Below are positions 54,650 to 64,000 of a stretch of 64,000 nucleotides of DNA, in pieces; the first letter of the stretch is position 1, and each line of letters begins with the position of its first letter. The DNA comes from Erinaceus europaeus. Taxonomy: Eukaryota; Chordata; Mammalia; Eulipotyphla; Erinaceidae. The notes beneath the pieces were generated by a model, which saw only the letters and a program-made list of their open reading frames with translations, was not told the DNA's origin and ran no database searches. Where the stretch lies: contig NC_080175.1 of NCBI RefSeq assembly GCF_950295315.1, positions 85,129,566 through 85,193,565 on the forward strand. The letters are read 5' to 3'. Position numbers and translations under genes: made by a program.

Positions 54650-56285
54650 AGGCGAGAATGATTAGAGCCTTTATTATAAATCCAAATGTATTTTATTTTT
54701 AAATTTAATGAGATGTGCTTCTCCTTCCTAAATCATCTAATCAATATATATTTTTTATTTTTATAAAAAGCATGTCATGTATTTGTCTATCTTAGCATTT
54801 TCAATGGTTTGTGTTTTCCTTGTTAGCAAAATAAGCATGCCTGCTACTTCTCAAGAAGTTCTAATATTTATTCATACAACTTGTAGGAAGAGTACTAATT
54901 CTTCTGAAACCTCAAACTTAGTATTTCAAGAAGAATCATGTTTATAAGTTTGCTAAATCTGTTCTCATGGAATTTGATATATACCTATAGATAGCTTCCA
55001 TTAGTCCTTGAAGTCAAATAACTTATTTTCCTGTAATAATTTTGGAAGAATAAACCTTCAAATGTATTTTTTTCAAATTTTGAAAATGTATTCATTTTAT
55101 TTGTGCCCTACCTGTCAGTACTACTAGTATTGATTTTTTTTTCTTCTGGAGCATTTGCAACTTCTGTAAATTCTTAGAGATCAGAAATGTCACAATTATG
55201 TGACTAAGATGCAGTCAGGAGCAGGGAAGGGAGGGCAATATTTCTGTGTTTTTCTTTCCCTATATCGTTTTGGATCAATGCCATGGTTTTTGTTTCCGAG
55301 TTGCTCATTTTAATTAGGTTAGTTCTCTAAAAACAGAAAAAGTGTTCTTATTTTTACTCTACTGTCTTTTATTTTTTGCTGAAATGTTTACCATCCTCAT
55401 ATTGTAGCCTTTATTTGGTTTACTGGACTCCTAACCTATTATAATTTTCTTTATCTCCTATATTCTGGCAAATTTTCTCTATTTTATTAACAGATCTTAA
55501 AAATTATAAATTTATTTTTCAGTTCTCTTACTGAATATAATCCTAAGCATCTGCCTTTTTGTTTTTAGGAAGACAGTGTTACTACACTGGAAATATACAA
55601 ATATAAATGAATATGAAATATACATACACACCCATATATGTATATATATTCAAGTGAGGTAATTTTCCAACCCAGAAATTATGTCTAAGAAAAATAGAGA
55701 GTTTTTGAGAAGCTGTTAAATAAATGTAGTATTATTATACATGACGAGTATGCATTGTTTTGGGGTTTTTTTTTGATGAGTATGCATTGTAAAGTTAGTT
55801 TAATTATATATGATTTATGAGACCATCTTATTCTTTACAAACAGTATTTTTCTCTTATTGTCTTTATAGGAATAGTTAACATGGGTTATATGTAGTGTGT
55901 AGATGCCAAACCCATTATAGAAAGGTTGTTAGAAAATGCACGTAAAAAGACAAAAGTTGAGAGGTGTATGTAGAGCATAAAATCATAAATAACTGACAAA
56001 TGTCTTGAAAACCTTGATAAAAGTCTGCTAGAAGATAATAACCTTACTGTGAGCACAGACGTCTAAGGGTTCCATCCCTCTCTTGGTCCTCACTGGTCAC
56101 TCCCACTGAGAATGCCCCCATCCGTGTTTTTGTGGGCCTCTCTAGGACCTGAGCCTCACTACAAATCAGCAATGAACTCCTCTTCATTTTCTTCATTAAA
56201 AGTTTATTTAGAGTTGGGGGAGCCTATAACAAGTGAATAAAATCACTCATTTGAGTCTTATAAATGCAAAAAAATAGTGGTAGTA
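54650..56285. other. Unique AT-rich intergenic DNA
   Basis: I recognise no gene or repeat with confidence. A GC-richer block at 56050-56190 ('ccctctcttggtcctcactgg') stands out in composition and may be an old repeat or a regulatory stretch; I cannot tell. Confidence 0.4.
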
Positions 56286-56289
56286 AATA

Positions 56290-56457
56290 GTCATGGGACA
56301 TATAACCAATGAAATATTATTCAGCAGTTAAAAAAAAACTATATTGTGTCCTTTGGGATAAAACCAATATAATTGGAGGTGACTATCCTTAGTGAAGGAA
56401 TTGAAGGACAACTATGGGATGATTCCACTCATATATGGAATATAGAAGATTGAAACA
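56290..56457 (+). mobile_element. Old L1 extreme ORF2 end
   Basis: 'aatgaaatattattcagcagtt', 'tatattgtgtcctttgggat', 'gatgattccactcatatatgg' correspond to the last ORF2 codons and the start of the 3' UTR of an old L1. A SINE follows directly. Confidence 0.7.
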
Positions 56458-56735
56458 GGGGTGCCAGGAGCTGGCGCACGGGTTAAGCGCACATAGTACA
56501 GTGCAAGGATCTTGGTTCCAGCACCCAGCTCCCTATCTGCACAGGCTGTCACTTCACAAGAGGTAAAGCAGGTCTGCAGGTGTCTCTCTCCTTTTCTATA
56601 TCCCCCCCTGAATTTCTCTGTCCTATCCAACAAATCTAAAAAAAAAATAAAATAGCCACAGGAGCAGTACATTCATAGTACATGTGCCAAGCCCCAGCAA
56701 TAACCCTGGAGGTAGAAAGGAAGGAAGGAAGAATA
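56458..56735 (+). mobile_element. Dimeric SINE with (GGAA)n end
   Basis: Head 'gggtgccaggagctggcgc', B box 'ttggttccagcacccagc' and a short CT run are followed by the second monomer ('gccacaggagcagtacattc...aataaccctggagg') and 'aaggaaggaagg'. Confidence 0.87.
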
Positions 56736-56900
56736 ATTATAATCAACCCATATCTATGACTCAGAGGCACCATGGTAGTTACCATTGGAGGGGTTTGGGG
56801 AAACCAATCTTTGGTGGTAGGAGTGGTATAAAATTATACCCCCTATTACTTTATAATCTTGTCAAAAACTATTAAACCACTAATAAAATTATAAAAAAGG
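56736..56900 (+). mobile_element. L1 3' tail, older variant
   Basis: 'aatcaacccatatctatgac', 'taccattggaggggtttgg' and 'ggtaggagtggtataaaattatacccc' match the tail at 27.6 kb. It probably belongs to the L1 end at 56290, split by the SINE. Confidence 0.72.
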
Positions 56901-56904
56901 AAGA

Positions 56905-57355
56905 TAATAATCTTTAACCTATCTGTCCCATCTAAAACCAGAATGAATACAGAACATAGTCTTTTCTGAGTCAGCTACTTAAGTAAGCTAATGGTCACTT
57001 GAAATCTAAGAATGGTAATAAAGCATGATTCACTAAGTCCGGAGTAGAACCTGGGAACTTGCATATTTATCTAGCTCTCAGATTCAACTAATGCTGTTGG
57101 TAAGTAACAAGAACATGGTGTATTCATTCTCCCTGATTCTTACAACAAACAGGTAGGGAGTCATTTCAGTGTACCTACCAGGGCATTTTTACTGCATTTC
57201 AGCCACATAACAAATATGCAATGACATTAATTCCAAAAAGCACATTCAAGTTTTTAAATATTTACCATTTTCATAGTTTTTGCATAAACACTAAGAAAAA
57301 TATTTTAGAAAACCTTTGTCCTTTTTATTTATGAGGGGAGGCTGTGTTCACTTAA
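56905..57355. other. Unique intergenic DNA
   Basis: No gene or repeat recognised. Confidence 0.35.
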
Positions 57356-57357
57356 AA

Positions 57358-57545
57358 GTTGTCTCAGGAGTTGGGAGATGGCTTGATCTGTAGAGTGAAC
57401 GCTTCACCATCCATGTTCAAAGACTCTGTCTACTACTCTGTGTCAGGTTAAGGAATGAAAGTTGAGCCCAGGAAGACACTCAGTGATGATACTGTGCATG
57501 TCCTGGGTTCAATTCCAGCAACACATTACAAAAAAAAAAAAACTT
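57358..57545 (+). mobile_element. SINE, third head type, diverged
   Basis: 'caggagttgggagatggcttg' (head), 'ggttaaggaatgaaagttg', 'gtcctgggttcaattccagcaacac' and a poly(A) end at 57530-57541 are seen. Confidence 0.65.
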
Positions 57546-57549
57546 CTCC

Positions 57550-58090
57550 AACAGTATGTGAATCCTCAGATCAGTGCTCTAGAGAAGTAAGTCACCCCAA
57601 AATTGCAAGAAGGAAATTAAAATAAACACCGAAGACATAATTCTGCAAATAGATCTTCCAAAAATTCCAATAAAAGAGATGGTCTGATTTGTAATCACAT
57701 TAAAAAGAATAGAATGTGCAAATTAAGTCAACAGGAAATGGGTAAGAATTGTTCACTGAGAAATATAAAATATGAGTGGGAAAAATTGAAAACCCAATTA
57801 AATCAAGATGCAATTCATTTTCCTGAATTTAGCAACTGGGTGTTGTTTTTTTTTTTTTCCAGGATGGTAATCCCCTTCAACTCATCTGTAAATTCCCAAA
57901 ACCTATTCCCCTTATTCTCTACTAGAAGATTAAAGTCGACATCTCACTCACTGTTCAGTGAAGTCTCAGCATCACCCTTAAGAGCTGTAGCTGACTTAGC
58001 TCCCTTACACTTCAAAAATGAATTGTTTTAAAGAAAATGTTCTCATGTGACGTGTGTAGGGGCTAAATAGATGCAAAACTTCTTTAGTAA
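57550..58090. other. Unique intergenic DNA
   Basis: The 105-codon frame at 57714-58031 crosses a poly(T) run (57844-57859) and has no family features. I do not call it a gene. Confidence 0.4.
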
Positions 58091-58092
58091 GT

Positions 58093-58334
58093 AAACAAAA
58101 CTTCACGGGGCCACACACTTGGGTAAAGTGCACATGCTACAATGCTCCAGTACCCTGGTTCAAACCCTCCCCCCCAGTTTCCACCTGCATGTGCTAAGCA
58201 TCATGAGTGGTGAAGTAGTGCTGCAGGCGATGCTGTTAGTCTCTTTGTCTCTGTCTTTCCTTTCCCTCTCAATATCTATCTCTATCCAAAATAAACAAAA
58301 GCAAAAATGAAACAGTTAATTAAAAACAAAACTT
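58093..58334 (+). mobile_element. tRNA-derived SINE (short type) with 11-base target-site duplication
   Basis: The body 58104-58323 lies between exact copies of 'aaacaaaactt' (58093-58103 and 58324-58334). B box 'ctggttcaaaccctcc', 'cacctgcatg', 'gtgctgcagg' and CT run are recognisable. Confidence 0.88.
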
Positions 58335-59935
58335 AGAAGTCAAAAAGAAAACTAATTTGTTCAAATGTTTGAATTTATTCAAGAAACAATTATTGAACAC
58401 CTACTTAATTGAGTGCTAGAAGATTAGTTTTGTACACCAGATAATTAAGAGTAAAACTGACAGATAGGATCCTTAGCACTCATGGACTTTTGTGTCTAAA
58501 CTGATTACCTATCCCTAATATTTAAAACTAAATGCAATAAATTGCATACATATTCACTTGGTTCTAAAACAAATGGAACCTCAGTTGTATTGTTTTTTTG
58601 TTTGTTTGTTTTGTCTTTGTTGACTATTTTCAAATTTAATTATGAAATCAGTATGTCACTATAAATTTTACTTATCAAAAAATATCAAATTTCCAAAAAA
58701 TATAATTTGAAAGAAATATAGGTCAGAAGTGCTAGTTTTTCAAATGATGACATGCAAGACTCTCCAGAAACTGTTAGCCTGATGGGATGCTTTTCGTGCC
58801 TCCATTTAGTCAATAACTCAAGTCAGGGGACCTAATGTGGACCAAATTTTGTGTTATTTCTTAGACATCTACAGAAAATTTTAATCTAAATCATTAACAT
58901 ATGTTTTTCTGGAAGGGCTTTATAATCTTTTTGAGAGAACAGTGAAATTTTGAAATGATTACTTCTAAGACTATATTCATGTTTTTCATAAGACTATCTT
59001 TAGATCATGAAAGTTGAAAAGACTATTTTACCTTTAGTTAGGAAATATTATTGAAATCATAACAGAATAGGATAACTAAATTGACACTATTTTGTACAAC
59101 ATGAACAGATTAACTAGATTTTTTACATCAAGACAAATATACACTAACCAAAACATCTACATTTAGATTTAAAAACATCAAGAAATTAAGAGTTGGAAAC
59201 AAATAAGGATAAACAAAATAAGAATGAAATGAGAAAATGGAATAAAAAAAATCCAATAGATAAATATTTAAGAAAGATAAAAAGAAAAATGCATGCTTAG
59301 CCCACAGAGATCACAGCAGGTCAAAGATACAGATACAGACGTCAAGTCATACATTTCCAGAAGTATCTCATACAGTGTAATCAAGAAAACATAAGCACTC
59401 AAAATTATCTATTCAAACATACAAAGTAAATATTAAGAAAAAATGTTCTAAAAACTGACACAGAGATAAATTCAGAAAAAACTTTTCTAATTGAGAGATT
59501 AAAGAGCACATAACTTCTTAGTATTGCTATATTGTGAGATTTAGGCTTTAAACACTTAATGTTTACATTTTTTCAAGAAAAATATACAGACCTTTTGCAT
59601 AAAATCGTTTCTATGATAATTCTTTTTCAAAGTTGTCCTTATAAATAAGCCTACGAAAGTGTTATATAGTTGTAGGAAGATGGAGATGACAGTTAAGTTC
59701 AACTTCTTGATAAGATGAAAGTGCTGTCTTTCTGTAAAATAAAGATCATTTTAAAGAAATGAAATAAAGTCAGACAATCTGAAGAATGGCATTGGAGCAA
59801 GACAACTATTGCTGTATAAGGAAGCTGTGCTACCCTGGAGAATTAGGGTGATGCTAGAAGAAATTAATAATAAGGACATGGTGCAGTAACTTTTTGTCTA
59901 ATCAAACCATTCTTTTTCTCACTGATTAAGAAGGT
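58335..59935. other. Unique AT-rich intergenic DNA
   Basis: I see no gene or recognisable repeat in 1.6 kb apart from a short (GTTT)n run near 58593-58612. Confidence 0.45.
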
Positions 59936-59939
59936 AAGT

Positions 59940-60082
59940 TGTGGAGCCAACAGGGTAGCACGCCTGGGAAGTTGTTTGATGGTGCACCCAGGTTTAAGCC
60001 TATCCACCAAAGAGCCAGGGAAAGCTTGGTGCTGTGGTATCTTTCCCTGTGTCTCTGTTTCTATATATGAAATAAAAGGTTT
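59940..60082 (+). mobile_element. SINE, shortened and diverged
   Basis: 'gtggagccaacagggtagcac', 'cacccaggtttaagcc' as B box, 'gggaaagcttggtgctg' and a CT-rich end to 'gaaataaaagg' are present; the centre is partly deleted. Confidence 0.7.
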
Positions 60083-60120
60083 GTAGTGTTAAAGCTTTGA
60101 TGATGGAAAATATATCTTTT

Positions 60121-60330
60121 TAAAATATTTTTATTATCTTTATAGGATAGAGACAGTCAGAAAGTGAGAGGATGGGGAGATAGAAAGAGATAAAGACAGA
60201 GAGACACCTGCAGCCCTGCTTCACCATTTGCAAAGCTTCACCCCTGCAAATGGGGACCAGGGGCTTAAACTTGGGTCTTTGAACACTGTAATATGTGTGA
60301 TCAACCAGGTGCACCACCCACTTGCCCAAC
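60121..60330 (-). mobile_element. tRNA-derived SINE (short type)
   Basis: On the minus strand: 'gttgggcaagtgggtggtgc', B box 'ccaagtttaagcccctggtcc', 'catttgcaggggtgaagc', 'agggctgcaggtgtctctctg' and an A-rich tail. Similar flanks ('aaatatatctttt' and 'aaatacatctcta') may be an eroded duplication. Confidence 0.87.
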
Positions 60331-60344
60331 AAATACATCTCTAT

Positions 60345-60730
60345 TTATGTATTTTTATGAATAAATAATAAACAGTATGCATTCTGTGGAGGTGGAAAGG
60401 TGAAAATAAGGATTTGAAATCTCTGTCCTTGGAGGCATGAGGAAAAAAATGACATAATAAATAAACTAGATTCTATACGTACCCTGCATAAATCACCTCT
60501 CGTGTTCTATGCAAATATTTTCCAAATGTTTAAACTTAAAATCTAATTTTAATAATCTTTTTATTTAAAATATTTCAATCTTTATATCATATGTTCCACA
60601 TTGACTTTTGTGCTTCCCTCAAATTCAAGTATGTGAGTGGGATTTATCAACAAGCAATCGTTTCAAATTGAACCAAACACTGGTACCCCTAGCTTCTAAC
60701 CAAGTAAGGCTGCATTCTTTCTTTTTATTT
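60345..60730. other. Unique AT-rich DNA
   Basis: No gene or repeat recognised. Confidence 0.35.
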
Positions 60731-60734
60731 ATGT

Positions 60735-60935
60735 ATTTATTTATTTTTAAATACATGTATAAATCTACACCATTCCCATCATCAGAGTTCTGACTCTTCA
60801 GTCACTTTACTGCGAGCCACCACAGTTCCCCTAAGGTTGTAGACATGGGTCAACCATCATCTCTACAACTCTCTATATTTACACATAATTGCCCCCCTTT
60901 TTCTTTCTGATCCAGTTCATGCTGCATTCTTAATT
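60735..60935 (-). mobile_element. L1 3' end, older variant
   Basis: The minus strand reads 'gttgtagagatgatggttgacc', 'catgtctacaaccttagggg' and 'gatgatgggaatggtgtag', the order seen in the older tails at 26.3 and 27.6 kb. Confidence 0.65.
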
Positions 60936-60961
60936 CATCATCCTGTCATGTAATCTAATGT

Positions 60962-61258
60962 CATTCATTCATTCATTCATTCACTATTGCCAGTAGGGTT
61001 ATTACTGAGGCTCAGTGCCTGCATAACAAATACAGTACTCTTAGTAGTCATTTCTTTTCTTCTCTTTTCTTTTTCTCTTAGATAGAGACAGAAATAAAGA
61101 GAAAGGGAGGGAGGGGTAGAGAGAGAGAAAGAGAGAGACTTACAGCATTGCCTCACTACTCATGAAGCTTTCCCACTGCAGGTGGGGTCTAGGGAACTGA
61201 GCTGGCATCTTTGCATCCTGTAATGCATGTGCTCTACTGGGTACACCATTGTCCAGCT
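60962..61258 (-). mobile_element. Dimeric SINE with (GAAT)n tail
   Basis: On the minus strand: head near 61258 ('agctggacaatggtgtaccc'), 'cccacctgcagtgggaaagc', a CT-rich run, the second monomer ('gactactaagagtactgtatttg...cagtaataaccctactggc') and an (ATGA)n tail shown as (ATTC)n at 60962-60981. Confidence 0.82.
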
Positions 61259-61264
61259 TTTATG

Positions 61265-63115
61265 TACTCTTATGTGTTAATCCAAGTAACACACATTCCC
61301 AAGAATATCAGAACTAGTATAACAAGTACTGGTTTACTATGAAATTTCATTCACTTTACTGTCTTTCTAAAGAATCTTATCTCACCCTCATGAAAGAATC
61401 TACTTACCAAATAAATTTTGCTATAGAATTTTATGAAAGTTTGTCCCTTTAGTCCCATGATAAGTTATAATGGTGAAGCTTATTTTTGTATATACTACAA
61501 TGAACACATAACTTTTATAAAAGTTCTCAAAAGTTTTTCTAAGGACATGCACAGTGTGCTTTGACCTATATACAGGTGGCATATAGATTTCATATCACAT
61601 AGGGACACTGACTCATTAGTCATGGATGTCTAAAGTGTTGTATTAAAAATCACGATGCTTTATTATGGCTAGCTGTAGATAAAGGACAACTAGAAACACC
61701 TGTTTGGGGTGGAGGATGGATACAGTAGTATTGGATACAGGAAAAATATATTATCCATTCAGCGGTATTAGTGATAGTCAAGAAAAGTTAAACAGGTATA
61801 GCTTTATTAAAATAACCAGTTTTTAATGAAGAGACACATTTTTGAGAATTGGATAAAGTTTAAAGACAAGTTAAAGACAGCAAGATGGATTTCCATGAGA
61901 GTGCACATTCCAAACACAAGACCCACCAAATACAAATATTAGATGTTTATAATATTCTAAACTAGATTTGTTTTCCCAGTAGTGGATTACACCAAGCCAT
62001 CAGCTAGGGGCATCTTAAAATATCCCAATTCTGTGCCCCATCTCAGACTAATAAAAATCTCTCTTAGTGTAGCCTGGGAATTACCAATACTATTTAAAAG
62101 TGTTTTTCCTGACAATTTTGGTGCAGTGGAAATGTAAAAGACCTTTTTCCCTCTTGTTTGATTCTGAATAAACCCTGTAGAGTCTTCTAGACCTCAGAAT
62201 ATTGTTTCAGCTTTTCTAAAAGAATATCAAAGAATACTTTAAAGCAAGTGATTTGACACAGAAAAAAAAAAAAAGAAAAGGAACAAAATAAGCCAGGAGG
62301 GAAAGGAACAAATCCAAAATTATTTTGCTCTCCTTTCACATATAAGTTCTAAGAAGCAAAGCAACAGTCTATACAGGATGGAATATCAACAGAGTGTGGT
62401 CTGTCAAAGCAGACCTGGGGACTCAGAAAGAAAACAAGAGATCTTGAGAGAAGCTTGGGGATCTAAGACTGGAATAGAACAGGATGATAGTATGATGGAA
62501 AGTCATAGGTACTGACACCTGCTTTGGGGAAATGTGGAAATCTACTCCTGACAACAATCCTATAAACCAATATTTGCTCAAGAAACTGAATCTAATGTCG
62601 AAAAAAAATAATTCATTTGGTATCATACTGAGATTTATAAAAGTTATTTTTCCATATATTTTCTCTATGTTCAAGAGGGGAAAAAAAGGTTAAAAACAAT
62701 GAAATAATGAAGCCAATACTTAACATCAAGTGACATTAATCTTAGAATTTTACTTCCCTTTCCCCTCACCTACCATCATTGGCTTCAGCTAAGTGTGACT
62801 AGTTGAATCTGATTTTTATGCCAGACTAAATTCTGCTGAAGAGTATGTGTATGTGTGCACACGCACACACACAAATACACACATACACACACTGACCTTG
62901 GGTTCCCTGTAGACATTTGGAAGTTGTCAGCAGTAGCATAATGACAGTCCTAATTATTAAAATCACTCTTGTGTGAAGAGTGTTCCAGAATAAGATGCCG
63001 ACAGGCATGCAATATGTCAACTGCACCGGAATTTTTTTCTTTTAAAATGAAATTCTCAGGAATTCTACTAGCTTTCATCCAAATACCTCTTACCAACCCA
63101 GTAACATGAACACTC
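61265..63115. other. Unique intergenic DNA with a (CA)n-rich patch
   Basis: No gene recognised. An irregular CA/TG-rich patch lies at 62846-62892. The frames at 62423-63026 lack features and are probably chance. Confidence 0.42.
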
Positions 63116-63119
63116 TTAC

Positions 63120-63625
63120 GCTTCCTAAAGCTATCTACAAAATGGAGGATAGCCCCCCCCCCCCCCCTGCAACTCTTCATCTGCACTATTCCAGCCTTTA
63201 GGTCCATGATTGGTCAACAATTTATTTGGCTTTGTATGTTACCTCTCTTTTCGACCACCAGGTTCCAGATGCTAGCAGGATGCTGACAAAACTTCCCTGG
63301 ACAGATAACCCCACCAACGTGTCCTAGAGCTCAGCTTCCCCAGAGCCCTTCCCCACTAGGGAAAGAGAGAGGCAGGCTGGGAGTATGGATTAGCCAATCA
63401 ACGCCCATGTTCAGCAGAGAAGCAATTACAGAAGCCAGACCTTCCACCTTCTGCATCTCACAATGATCTTGGGTCCATACTCCCAGAGGGTTAAAGAATA
63501 GGGAAGCTATCGGGGGAGCAGGTGGGATACAGAGTTCTGGTGATGGGAACTGTGTGGAGTTGTACCCCTCTTATCTATGGTTTTGTTAAAGTTTCCTTTT
63601 TATTAATAAAACATTAATAAAATAG
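63120..63625 (+). mobile_element. L1 3' UTR terminal segment
   Basis: After 'gctatctacaaaatggagg' and a C run of 17 bases (63152-63168), the sequence matches 44190-44625 closely: 'ccaccaggttccagatgc', 'cttccctggacagataacc', 'ccttctgcatctcacaatg', 'gtggagttgtacccctcttatc'. The same 'gctatctacaaaa' start is seen in the copy at 4.45 kb, so both share a 5' variant. Confidence 0.88.
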
Positions 63626-64000
63626 AATAATAATTATAAATAAATTCTAAGTTCATAAAAATTTATAATGCCCTAAGGATATTTTTATTATTCAGTTTGA
63701 CCAAGTGACTTCCTTACAGTGACAACTTCAAAATCGACTAGTTCCCAAATTCTTCACAATCACAGAGATATTGCCATCAATTCAGTAAGTCTGAAAACCA
63801 GGTCTTAGTATAGTTAGCCCAAAAATTTTAAGAACAATATCACAACCTCTATTTCAAAGTGGATGTATAAACATGTAATAGTTTCACACAATACAAATTG
63901 AAGTATCACATTGTCTAATATGGACTCCTAGGGATCATTAAAGTGTCAAGGAAATAAGAACTGAAGTTTAGGGGGGGGAAGCCCCTTTTATATAGCTTCA
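63626..64000. other. Unique AT-rich intergenic DNA
   Basis: No gene or repeat recognised up to the window end. Confidence 0.35.

Noticed and set aside
57714..58031. 105-codon frame
   Set aside because: It reads through a poly(T) run giving a phenylalanine stretch, and nothing else supports coding.
1..64000. CRISPR array, operon, prophage or defence island
   Set aside because: The repeats are dispersed retrotransposons with target-site duplications and A-rich tails, not regularly spaced direct repeats. Codon-dense bacterial-style coding is absent.
1..64000. Endogenous retrovirus
   Set aside because: I found no LTR pair, primer-binding site or gag/pol/env-like text. The reverse transcriptase present is of L1 type.

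Overview
This is nuclear DNA from a mammal. It is AT-rich and crowded with retrotransposon copies. The SINEs have a tRNA-like head, the conserved centre 'cacctgcagg...gtgaagcaggtctgcagg', a CT-rich stretch and CAA-rich or AATAAA-rich tails. I recognise these from memory as the tRNA-derived (ERI-type) SINEs of hedgehogs, so the source is most likely Erinaceus or a close relative. That is recognition, not a database match.

There is one convincing protein gene, on the minus strand at 33129-35300. It is an uninterrupted 723-residue reading frame that I take to be the testis gene CSNKA2IP (casein kinase II subunit alpha'-interacting protein). It has a Ser/Thr-rich N-terminal half built from degenerate repeats of about 31 residues, a conserved Cys-rich centre, a run of 16 serines and a basic C-terminus. 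It lies in a stretch of about 5.7 kb (30.03-35.70 kb) with no recognisable SINE, although a degraded L1 piece persists to about 30.36 kb.

Layout. 0-5 kb holds a degraded L1 mosaic: ORF2 with a recognisable reverse transcriptase, two 3' ends in a row, and a third 3' terminus. 5-13 kb is AT-rich unique DNA with scattered SINEs and L1 tails. 13-19 kb holds a minus-strand L1 3' end, a very short tRNA-Lys retrocopy and nested SINEs. 19-26 kb has SINEs, a CT microsatellite and old repeats. 26-30.4 kb is a stack of L1 3' ends and an ancient L1 cut up by younger insertions. 30.4-35.7 kb is the gene and its flanks. 36.9-46.3 kb holds two large 5'-truncated L1 copies in opposite orientations plus nested SINEs. 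46.3-64 kb is mostly unique AT-rich DNA with further SINE, L1 and microsatellite pieces.

Many insertions have readable target-site duplications, so insertion order can be worked out. All L1 reading frames are broken and none looks able to move. Most other open frames lie inside SINEs or L1 copies or are chance frames in AT-rich DNA. I found no operon, CRISPR array, viral gene or new defence-like system; the points most worth checking are the gene's internal repeats and Cys cluster, the tRNA-Lys retrocopy, a trimeric SINE and a target site used twice.
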